This document shows, piece by piece, positions 34,201 to 40,864 of a stretch of DNA of 64,000 nucleotides. Each line of letters opens with the position of its first letter. Position 1 is the first letter of the stretch. The stretch spans positions 5,220,501-5,284,500 of the forward strand of contig NC_063986.1 in assembly GCF_932276165.1 (NCBI RefSeq), written 5' to 3'. The notes under the pieces were generated by a model. It was not told the DNA's origin and did no database searches. It saw only the letters and a list, made by a program, of their open reading frames with translations. The translations under genes and the position numbers were made by a program. This DNA is from Plutella xylostella (Eukaryota > Arthropoda > Insecta > Lepidoptera > Plutellidae).

Positions 34201-36533
34201 GTATAATTTCTCATGTTTCTAGGGAAATTTTGTTTTTTTCCCTAAAAATGGGGAGTTTTTATTTCATAAGAAAACTAAATGCATCCACCTACAAAAACGC
34301 GCTCTACAAGTCAAAACTGTCAGACCACTCAATACAGGTGAAATAGCCTTAAAACATGTAAAATTTCTCTTTTACAAAATGGCTGCCACTTCATCCGCCA
34401 TTTTGATTTTTGCAGTTTTCGGAATTTTCCCATGAATTTCACCATATATCCAACCATGTACAAAGAAAAACATCACCCCACCTCCCCCCCTTCTGGGAGA
34501 TCAATTCACCTCAACTTGAATCGACGTCGAACTTTTTCAAAAATATAATCTCCCGTATTTCTCAGGGTTGCCAGCCGAAAGTGATAAAAATAGTCAAATG
34601 TCATTAGTATGAGCATTTCTGACTAAACTGCATCATTTTTTAAAATCCAAAACGGTTATTTCTATTTTTTATGTTTTTAGGAAAAATCTCAAAATTTACC
34701 CTAAAAATGGGGAAATTTTATTTAACTGGTACAGTCTACCCTACAAACTACACAAATGCGCTATACAAGACAAATCTCCCCAACCACTCTAAACATGTGA
34801 AAAATTCAATCAAAAATCGTGAAAAAAGTCACTTTTACAAAATGGCCGCCAAAGCAGTCCGCCATTTTGTTTTTTCAACTTTTCGCAATTTTCCCATAAA
34901 TTGCACCATACAACAGACCATGTCCAAAAAAAATCATCACCCCACCTGCCTCCCTTCTGGGAGATCAATTCACCTCAAGTTGGGTCGACTTAAAAAAATC
35001 CGAAAAAATATAATCTCGCCTATCGCCCAGGGTTGCCAGTCGAAAGTAATATAAATGGTCAAATGTCGTTAGTACGGGTCTTTCCGACAAAACTGCATCA
35101 AATTTTAAAATCAAAAGTGGCCATTTCTACTTTTCATGTTTTTGGGGAAAATCTCGAATTTTTACCCTAAAATGGGGAAAATTATTTCACATGGCAACTC
35201 TACTCATCAAACTACACAACCGCTCCATACAAGTCAAACCTGTCAAATGCCTCGAACACAATAAAAAAATGCTTTGAAAATCCCCGAAAAAACACGTTTT
35301 TATAAAAAAATCTCCCCTCCCCCCGTAATTAAAAATAAATCATTTTTTGGAATTTTCCCTTTAATTTCATCATGTGCCCCACCGTTTACAAAAAACACCA
35401 TCCCCCCACCTCCCCCCCTTCCGGGAGATCAATTCACCTCAAGTCGGGTCTGACACGCCCTAAACTTTACCTCACTGCAACTCGGCCGCCATTTTGTTTT
35501 TTTATTTTTTTATAATTTTTTTATAATCTGTCAGACATTCCGAAAACACCCTCGAAATATAAAAAAATGTATGGTCACCAAAATGGAGGAACAAAAAAAA
35601 TTTTTTTTTTTTACAACTTTTTTTTAAAAGTCGAGGTTTTTCTCTACTCACCCGAGCACCCTGTACATTTCCCTAAAACATTTTTATATCAAAAAATGAC
35701 TCCTTCTGGGAGAACTACTATGTCAATCAGTCAGTCAGTGGTAATCCAGCTTTATATATTATAATACTTCTAAATCCTGTTTATTCCGTTCGCAGATGGT
35801 GGTAGCCAACATGCTTCAGACACGACACCACCGCGTGGTGCTCGTGACCCCCGAGAGCAGCCAGGAGATACTGCTCACCAGGGAGGAGGTGCATGCCGGT
35901 ACGTAGCAATGCATTAGAGACTTTGTTGGCTAAGACATAGGGTAGAAAGTTAGATGAGAAAGAAGTGCTTATTGGAGAGCAGCCAGGAGATACTGCTCAC
36001 CAGGGAGGAGGTGCATGCTGGTACGTAGCTTTGACAGTGCATTAGAGAATTTACTGGCTAAGATATAGGGTGCATAGTGATCTAGTCACGGTCCCTTGAA
36101 GAGCAAAGGAGTACCTACATACTGGTCTGTGTCATTGTCAAAACATTAGCCATTTTACTGGCTTCCTAGCCATGTTGAAAGTGATTTAGTTACAGGCATT
36201 TTAGAGCAGCCACGAGGTGCATGCTGGTCAGTACAATTATCAATGTCATGCGTAGATGGTCACCATTTTGTCTACTGTCATGATGCAATGTGTAAGTTGA
36301 GACATGTACCTAAACAAGTTGTTCATTCAAGTTCTGTCATTATAATCGACTCAAAAAACTTGATTTCACCACATACAAATAACCAAAACCTATACTCAAC
36401 CCCCCATTTCCCCCCAGGAGCGGACATCGAAAGCCCTCTAGTAGCCTCCATAGTGCAACTACACGCGGCGTCCTGCGGCTCCGAAGCCACTCGCGCCCCG
36501 CTCGCAGACTGCGGGCCCGCGCCGCCTCGCTGA
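16249..36533 (+). CDS. Ppcs: Phosphopantothenate-cysteine ligase (phosphopantothenoylcysteine synthetase)
   Basis: Joins 4'-phosphopantothenate to cysteine, the second step of cytosolic coenzyme A synthesis. Coding exons: 16249-16386, 22046-22152, 24286-24407, 24870-25084, 25697-25882, 35796-35898 and 36418-36533 (TGA). The phases join to 987 nt, 328 residues, close to the animal enzyme (just over 300). Family marks in order: VLVTSGGTTVPLE across the exon 1/2 join (nucleotide-binding loop), RFVDNFSAGKRGAASAEYF (about 59-78), YLAAAVSDFYVP (about 179-190), and LVPKMLAPLVNLWMP with FKLETDENLLI (about 215-245). Translation can begin at either of two tandem ATGs (16249 or 16252). The introns total more than 19 kb and are mostly transposons: intron 1 a jockey LINE, intron 2 a long-inverted-repeat element, intron 5 two Helitron-like copies. 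The C-terminal 38 residues (RAPLADCGPAPPR) are likely lineage-specific. Annotation pipelines could easily split this gene. Confidence 0.93.
17011..18147 (+). CDS. Jockey ORF1, gag-like zinc-knuckle nucleic-acid-binding protein (frameshifted near the end)
   Basis: 378 codons from the ATG at 17011; an earlier ATG at 16961 stops at once. The middle part (about 115-255) matches the PRE_C2HC-type region of jockey gag proteins. Three CCHC-type knuckles follow at about 259-320: CKRCQQYGHTKNYC, CVKCAESHNTADC and CALCLENHAANYRGC. Role: binds the element RNA in the ribonucleoprotein. The frame ends in VCPSHSGSDR, but the overlapping frame from about 18115 reads YAQATAG and then a leucine-rich coiled coil (LIDHMSTLMGLLTTIVNKL) ending at TAA 18254-18256, two bases before ORF2. 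That is the normal jockey ORF1 ending, so a one-base loss in the A-run at about 18108-18114 probably cut the protein short by about 35 residues. Confidence 0.88.
   Translation: MVDSFSEVAVQASEKVKATGENPKDAAGKLLKSSGSAKINLDPQNQNSEDENDWQTIPILRQHQNRYKRKRLSTPSPEKQDLRSYNRYSALNVDDAPQVEVTSKTLKPPPIMLYGIKNVTKLKETIEVVLDKTQYSFKIVTKNQMRVSTENMDAYKKIMAVVREKQLIGHTFVPKSERPCRIVIKNLHHSTPIQAIKDVIEETGNTVKGEIINARHGSTKTPLSTWFVNLEPGPNNSEVKNIKYIYHTSVKIEDPIRKNTIPQCKRCQQYGHTKNYCMRPYRCVKCAESHNTADCPKKDRQEPAKCALCLENHAANYRGCRVFKEIERRKFGSRINNKSAKPNQQESKNPEEPNSGTDEYTPNLGNKKVCPSHSGSDR
18258..20960 (+). CDS. Jockey ORF2, apurinic-type endonuclease and reverse transcriptase
   Basis: 900 residues, uninterrupted. The N-terminal endonuclease/exonuclease/phosphatase domain (about 1-225) shows TWNVNGL, SEAHL, GGDWNAKN and SDHTPVIATL, including the metal-binding and catalytic positions. 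The reverse transcriptase domain (about 450-740) shows KAPGFD, SYRPISLLPVLSKVLEKII, HQFGFRKNHAT, LDVQQAFDKVWH, GVPQGSVLGP and the catalytic FADD box at about 674-677, then the thumb-type KYLGFHLD. Order and spacing are those of the jockey clade. All catalytic motifs look intact. It nicks the target and primes cDNA synthesis there. The start lies 2 bp after the expected ORF1 end. Confidence 0.95.
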   Translation: MALRVATWNVNGLIGKKQEVKILLNIQKLDILLISEAHLTEKTPFNLEGYSTYATYHPDNTSHAGTAIIIKNTIQHQLLPEYRSTKIQATSIMIHDKQSPITVTSIYCSPKQKRNPETTEEDFNSFSESLGHRFIVGGDWNAKNLQWGSRLTTTRGRNLKKSMDYHKLNALTTCEPTYWPTDPQKLPDLLDFFIYKGVQTHFLSVESCHDSSSDHTPVIATLSYTIIERPANPYLCNNHTDWENFRRHLNENLNLNLCLKSEDDIDSATEHIITSIQRAAWASTPSQKKSTNNKAHSNVPFIVKQKVLEKRRLRRIWQNSRHPADKREYNKSAVSLKKFLVEIENDTLQQRLENLTAKTPAKVENSLWQTVNSRNKPQLAQHPLKTDRGTWAKTDPERAEAYGLFLSDVFQPNSSMGTDTLDEEVRKFLESDLQLSLPLQHCTPTEVRNIIKLLELKKAPGFDLITAEILKQLPKKAIVFITTLFNAILRMSYFPRVWKVSQIKMVPKPGKPPHLTSSYRPISLLPVLSKVLEKIISARLNQSLKDASTIPDHQFGFRKNHATVEQVHRVCEHIREALECKKYCSGVFLDVQQAFDKVWHNGLLYKLKKSLPHNLYLLLKSYLEHRIFYVKINDSVSEFYEINAGVPQGSVLGPSLYLLYTADVPESDNVMTATFADDTAVLASDENNNMASEMLQSHLDKVNKWMKDWRIKASATKSNHITFTLRKKDCPPVKLGNEVLPHQSTVKYLGFHLDRKQTWKCHIQKKRDELNQRYRSLEWLMGRKSRLSLENKLLCYKTVLKPVWTYGIQLWGTASQTNIEILQRFQNGVLKAIVNAPWFTRMDEVHEYLKMPTVKEEVAKLTRTYRDRIVNHPNKLATDLTSNVPTRRLKRKNIWDNIDQ
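21405..21560 (+). mobile_element. Non-LTR retrotransposon 3'-end fragment
   Basis: Contains GGCCGCCGTGGTCGAAATTC followed by CCGCTAAGAGGA and an ATT microsatellite tail. This is a 3' end often seen on decayed LINE copies in Lepidoptera. No ORF of note. It lies in PPCS intron 1, downstream of the jockey copy. Confidence 0.5.
21717..21951. repeat. Imperfect inverted-repeat element in PPCS intron 1
   Basis: The left part (about 21756-21797, with CAGCCACAAACGCCGCCAC) is an inverted, diverged match to the right part (about 21899-21940, with GTAGCGGCGTTTTGTGGTTG). Outer ends TAGGGCGCC and GGAGCCCTA also pair. It looks like a decayed foldback/MITE and lies just upstream of exon 2. Confidence 0.55.
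22371..24011. mobile_element. Non-autonomous DNA transposon with very long (about 590 bp) terminal inverted repeats
   Basis: Starts CAGGGTGTCCCAAAAGTCAA and ends with its exact inverse, TTGACTTTTGGGACACCCTG. TA borders both sides, consistent with a TA target duplication. The inverted match runs inward with only scattered differences to about 22960 on the left and 23425 on the right, leaving an AT-rich core of roughly 460 bp without an ORF. It lies in PPCS intron 2. The CAGGGTG start is shared by the small hairpin at 25544-25652, which may be related. Confidence 0.85.
25544..25652. mobile_element. Small hairpin MITE in PPCS intron 4
   Basis: Ends CAGGGTGTTGCAAAAAGGGT and CCCTTTTTGCAACACTCTG are inverted copies, and the interior arms (ACTAAGCCGAAACC / GGTTTCGGCTTAGT) also pair. 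Flanked by TA. The loop is about 30 bp. Probably a Tc1/mariner-type or related non-autonomous element. Confidence 0.8.
26076..26257 (-). mobile_element. Mini-Helitron remnant (minus orientation)
   Basis: On the plus strand it begins CTAGCAGTTGCTCGCG, continues with CTTCGCTTCGCCTTAAG and CCCGTGGGAATTC, and ends in GTAAATGTTATTAGTATTA. This is the reverse of the element at 50841-51069, which has canonical A|TC...CTAG|T ends. Diverged from that copy. The large Helitron-like tandem starts one base to its right. Confidence 0.7.
26310..27170. repeat. Tandem array of about 150-bp units (copy 1)
   Basis: Six clear units, recognisable by TTTCAGCAGGGTATTGACTT near 26322, 26473, 26620, 26766, 26918 and 27070, plus decaying units beyond. 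Each unit also contains TTTCTTGCGTTTTGTTA and TTTTCACTATGAAT. Unit spacing is 146-153 bp. Confidence 0.85.
27659..27969 (+). mobile_element. tRNA-derived SINE inserted in Helitron-like copy 1
   Basis: Flanked by the 13-bp target duplication ataaactgagtca (27646-27658 and 27970-27982). The head contains an A-box-like GGCGTAGTGGTTAGTGACC and a B-box GGTTCGATTCCC. The body has GCACCTCTGCCTACCCCGC, and the tail is a T-run. The corresponding place in copy 2 (about 32275-32290) is empty, so insertion came after the copies separated. It is related in its head to 62053-62332 and in its body to 59035-59172. It is not a functional tRNA gene. Confidence 0.88.
28250..28985. repeat. Array of GCCTCGCTTCGCTCGGC-containing units (copy 1)
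   Basis: About a dozen repeats of a 17-bp GC-rich core, GCCTCGCT(T/G)CGCTCGGC, separated by 40-60 bp AT-rich spacers that often contain TTTGAAGTATGGTGGTTT-like text. The contrast between a GC-rich core and AT-rich spacer is regular. Confidence 0.85.
29010..29850. repeat. Tandem array of about 145-bp units (copy 1)
   Basis: Six units marked by CTACAAGTGGGGAGTTTTTA and CACAAATGCGCCATATACCA, spaced about 145 bp. The last units are more diverged and grade into the longer repeats that follow. Confidence 0.8.
29850..31260. repeat. Three long units of about 465 bp (copy 1)
   Basis: Marked by CTGGGAGATCAATTCACCTC or CCGGGAGATCAATTCACC at about 30060, 30528 and 30990, together with CAGGGTTGCCAG and GCCGCCATTTTG-type stretches. 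Small ORFs across these units are repeat-borne and unlikely to be genes. Confidence 0.75.
31385..31847. repeat. About 150-bp unit array, copy 2 (shorter)
   Basis: Roughly three units with TTTCAGCAGGGTATTGACTT and TTTTCACTATGATT, the same family as 26310-27170 but fewer copies. The last unit is broken by the MITE at 31848. Confidence 0.75.
31848..32067. mobile_element. MITE inserted in Helitron-like copy 2
   Basis: Ends CACTGACGGGCAATGAAAAG and the inverse of CTTTTTCATTGCCCGGGAGTG pair over 27 bp with about three mismatches. Bordered by TA on both sides. Copy 1 has no such insertion. No ORF. Confidence 0.82.
32585..33262. repeat. GCCTCGCT(T/G)CGCTCGGC array (copy 2)
   Basis: About eleven copies of the same GC-rich core as 28250-28985 with matching spacer text, but in a somewhat different number and order. 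One core is mutated to GCCTAGCTTCGCTCGGC. Confidence 0.85.
33290..34240. repeat. Tandem array of about 154-bp units (copy 2)
   Basis: Six very similar units marked by CTATGCATTTAACTACACAA at about 154-bp spacing. They are more uniform than the matching array in copy 1, suggesting recent expansion or homogenisation. Confidence 0.85.
34240..35750. repeat. About 465-bp units (copy 2)
   Basis: Three units marked by GGGAGATCAATTCACCTCAA at about 34496, 34960 and 35425, parallel to 29850-31260 in copy 1 and closely similar along their length. Confidence 0.75.
35973..36234 (+). repeat. Tandem duplications of the PPCS exon 6 end and its splice donor
   Basis: 35973-36070 repeats the last 41 bases of PPCS exon 6 (GAGAGCAGCCAGGAGATACT onward), the GGTACGTAG donor and about 50 bp of the following intron, with few changes. 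A shorter third echo (GAGCAGCCACGAGGTGCATG) lies at 36204-36225. The copies have no upstream acceptor and are probably not used as exons. Confidence 0.85.
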
Positions 36534-39500
36534 GTGTCGCTCGGCCGCCTGCGCCGCCCCGAGCGCCGGTTGTACCTGACTACTGAGTAGGCGGCCGTCA
36601 GTGGTAGTGGACTGTGGTGTGGTGGAGCCAGTGTAGTGAGGCACTTTTGACGGATAAAAAGAAAACTTTTTTTTGTCTTTATTTCTATAGTGATTGGCGG
36701 AATTTGCTGTTTTAGTCACACACGGCTTAAGCCACAACCAAAGATTGATTGACTCTAATTTCAACGTTTTACTGAAAAAATTTTAAGGATTTGTTCGTAT
36801 TTGTGTGATAAAAATCTTGCTCGATTTTTACTCCACAAAATAATGATTATGCAGATTGTGAAACAAGGACTTAGTTTCAATGGTATCATTGAGTCCCTGT
36901 CAAATGTGGATTATTATATTGGCTCTTCTTCAAGTGGGTGTAATGGACTGAAATATATTTAGGAGTAAGTGTTATTTCTTCGTGTACGAAATACTGTTTT
37001 TCTATTGTACTGTGCTATTCGGATCGATTTATTTATTTATTAATGAAGCATGGAAAACCAACAGCATGGAATTATAGAACTAGGAATAGTTAAATTAATA
37101 GTAACAAACATGCCAGTTAAAGGTTTTCACATATAGAAACCTTATACTTTACTTAAAATTTACGATTAGCATCACAGTGAGCTAACAAATTTATTAATAA
37201 TGTGGTCCTTAATTGAGTTATAACTACTATAAAATAGATCAACACCGGTATTGCTACATAGACGGTTGTATGTTTCAGCAGCTCTAATCACAAAAGTATA
37301 TATATAGTTTTTCTCGAGACCTCTGAGTACCTAGCTCGTACAGTGACATCTAGTGACCGCGGTGTGTAAACGTGTTGCGCTTTCTCGATAGTATTATTTA
37401 CGAGGAAGCAAGCAGTTTCAGCGCCCTCTAGTGGTGTTGAACTTTCGTTGTGATGTCATTACCAGTGAATAGCCATGTGAATCGATCCGAATATGATAGA
37501 TATATAGCGCTCTTTTGTATTGAATTTCATCTTCTTAAAGTTCCTTCTGGTCACTTCATGCCCTTCTTATTAGCTAACATGTGACTTTAGTACCTAATAG
37601 AAACTCCAGCTTAAGCTTGAAATATCTATCGTCAAGTATTATTGTGATGTGATCACATTATGTTGCATTATAATGCGCTTATTTTATCTTATATCCAAAT
37701 GTGTCTCGTATATTTAGAAAAGTAGGCTCCAAAGTTTAGCATATCCTTCATTGCGCATTTATAATTAAAGTTATTGTATATCAAAATTGCCAACATGTTG
37801 GAGCCAAGTTCTGAATGTTTTTATTGTATTTATACATTTTATAGTAGCTCTAGTTTGACTTCAGAATTGCTTTGGCTCCATTTGGTCCCCATGGGTTGTA
37901 TAGATCAACTACTTATAAATCATGTACTTACTTGAGAATTGGTCCAAACATCCAATCAATGCGTTTTCTATGAGATTAGTCATTTATATCTTCGAAATCG
38001 ATACATAGTAAATTTTTAAAATTCTATTAGTTGACTTCATTACTATTTTATGAAATAAGACTGTAATCAAGTACTGTTATGTGAGTGAAATGTGAATATA
38101 TCGTTTAGGTATGATTGGGACACCCCTGTCTTACAATTGTATAACTTTTAATCTTCATACTAGTATGAAATTATTAAATAGGTACTGTAAAAGTAACTTG
38201 CATAATTATATACAAGTTACTTATTGTGTGAGCAATTTTTACAGTAACTTATGTGTTCCAATTCCAATACAACAAAACGACTTGAACAATACCTATTCAT
38301 GTTCTAGAGCTTCAAGATCTAACTGATATTGATATTACCTATTTAAAAATATCTTCACTATATTTTTATTAAATCTCATTTATATGTAGAGCAAGTATAT
38401 TGGAAAATCTAAAGTTATAAATAAAATAAAATAGGATATTATAGTTTTAAGTAAAATATTATTTGGTGTGGTAAATGAGTAGAAAATTGATGTATAGTAA
38501 ATGGAGAGGATGTATATTATGATGTTGTACTGTTGATGTATTTATTTGTTGTGTATAGAGTGCTTAAGTAATACTACATATCAAATTACAACACACAAAC
38601 TTTTTATCTTATTATTCCTGTTGGTTTTTATGTTTTTTTTTATGAAATAGTATTATATTTTTGCGACATCAAAAATAAAGAGCATTAATGAATAGTTAAA
38701 AACAAGATCATTAAACGATATACATGATGATGTGCTATATAAGTATATATCATATTATGTAAAGGACTATACTAATTACTCAAATTATCTTCAACCATCA
38801 ATTTGAAGGCAATATACATACCTTTAAGGGGAATTTGTAACTATACATTTATGTATTGTAAGTCCAACTTTTCTATGCATCATAGTTTATGGAGGATTAT
38901 TACATTATTTATAGAAAAGATCTTTGAAAAATCGTTAAGTTTATTTTTAATTATTATTGGATAAAGGGTATTTACTGTAAATGTTGTGGTCAGAGCTCTG
39001 TTAGGGATATATCAACCGTTTTATTAATGTTTATTACTCTAATTAGATATTTAAATGTCTCGGTGTTAAAACTTACTCTTTGCGCAAAAAGTTAGCAGTT
39101 TTTATAATCTTACAAATCAATGACAATATCTGTAAGTATTAATTTTAAATTATACATTTTGGAATGAAATTCATTTGAAAGTACCTATTAAATATACAAT
39201 AAAAACTACAACTTTTTGCGACAAGCCAAATTCGACTGTATTGACTGTTAAGTGTATAAAATTGTATCTTCGTAGGATGTGGTGTGCAACTGTGCAAGTA
39301 GGTATTATACGAAACTTCTAAAGGTTTAACTGAACTTGCATCTTATACAAGTGATATACTTATATCGGGTTCAATGAATAATAAATTATTCACGTAATAA
39401 TCTTTTTCAAATACCTAATAACTTCATTTAAAAGAATCTATTCCTATTATTGCCAAAACGACTATTGTTCGTGATGCAAGTTCCCTAAATCTGCTTTTAT

Positions 39501-40864
39501 ACAGTTACTAAAATAAATTGCAACATTCGTTTTATACGACAATGGCGTGGCTAAGTTTTATCTATGGCATGAAATTATTTGTATCTCTGTATAAGGACGT
39601 ACCTATATGGTGAATATTTCAGTAACTGTATGAAGGCGTGGCCGTGGTTATGAAAATGATGGGCAGAAAACTTACCGGTCTAGAGACATGGCGTGCAACC
39701 ATAATATATCGAGTCAGCCACATTAAGGATGCCTCCACCACAGACGTGCTATGCTGCGAAAGGCTAAACATGAAAGATACACCTTTCCACCAGTGCTATG
39801 CTATGTGGACCATTTAATATGATGACTGGATCATCAAACAACCGCAACCTAGCGTAACCGTCTCTGGTGGATGCACCCTAATACATAATTGCAACAAAGA
39901 TATCTACCATCGTCATTCGGACGAGCTAACATGGCACCTGGCTAACAAGAACCAGATGCCAAGTTCATTAGCTCGATGGTACTCTGGTTGACCCCTGGTT
40001 CTTATCAGCCTGGTATACGCAAAACGCCCCGCTTCAGGAGGGTCACTATAGAAATCTAAAAACGAACTGCGCAAACCACGACTCTACCTCGTTGTAATAA
40101 GCTTGCCGATTGCGTGATAACTGATAACTTTCGTATGTTCATTTTTAGATTTTCATAGTGGCCCCTGAGTTTATAGCCACAGAAATTTGGATGCTGTTTG
40201 TTCATGTAAAGAAATGGGTATCTATCGTTGTGATATTTGTACATTTATCTTGTACTACTGAGTATAGAGGAAGATTTTAATAGACGTGTCATTAAATAGA
40301 CGTTTGTCATATTTTAATGTAAATAACTGGTTTTATTGTATAGTATGTAAGTACCTATAGTATGTAAGTACTTACGGTACATCTAATGTACCTATACTAC
40401 GACTCATTATGGCATATTAATTGTTAGTTTGTAAAAACGAAAAAAAAAACTTACTAAATTTTTGTATAAATATGCTCCACCCTGTGTATGTTGCAAAGTT
40501 TATATGTTCTTTAGTTCACCTCCTTGCTGGAACTTCAAAGAGTTTACTAAACCTTTTTTACTGCTCTATGCCTCACCGACCACCGAGTCACCGAGCAAAC
40601 AACCATCTGCCCGGACGTCATTTTGGCTTCAAAATTATCGCCAACAATGTCAGAATTGCACTGAAATGTTTGTAAATACTTACTTGAAAGACTCACAAAA
40701 GTGATAACTATAAATTTATTATTATAAATTACACTACCTTCATAATTATGTATGAATGAATCAATCATGGTAAGTCTTTCGTTCTGTTTGAGTGACATCA
40801 ATATCTTCGCTATTCCAAGTCTAACCATAACCTGTGTGTGAGCTGATGATGATAATAATTCCAG
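36534..40864. other. PPCS 3' flank and AT-rich intergenic DNA
   Basis: Starts with the presumed PPCS 3' UTR (GC-rich for about 60 bp, then AT-rich). Several AATAAA hexamers occur (for example near 38419 and 38671), but none can be assigned with certainty. No convincing exon was found. A weak candidate 5' exon for the next gene ends at 40671 (ATGTTT followed by GTAAAT, phase 0), but no good acceptor or upstream start supports it. Confidence 0.5.
40034..40171. repeat. MITE-like inverted repeat
   Basis: TCACTATAGAAATCTAAAAA on the left pairs with TTTTTAGATTTTCATAGTGG on the right, with about 33-bp imperfect arms around a loop of about 70 bp. No ORF. Confidence 0.65.

Larger units (their letters stand above)
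31333..35765 (-). mobile_element. Helitron-like element, copy 2, directly abutting copy 1
   Basis: Starts at once after copy 1 with the same CTAGAGGTCGCGTTGTGGCG and hairpin and repeats the same internal order: about 150-bp units (to 31847), unique block, GCCTCGCT(T/G)CGCTCGGC array (32585-33262), about 154-bp units (33290-34240) and about 465-bp units (34240-35750). It ends GTAATCCAGCTTTATATATTATA like copy 1. Array unit numbers differ between the copies. It lacks the copy 1 SINE and has its own MITE (31848-32067). The right end cannot be placed to the base. Confidence 0.7.

Noticed and set aside
40563..40671. Upstream coding exon of the TOGARAM-like gene
   Set aside because: Phase 0 and a GTAAAT donor fit, but there is no acceptor and the only in-frame ATG is two codons before the donor; too weak to call.
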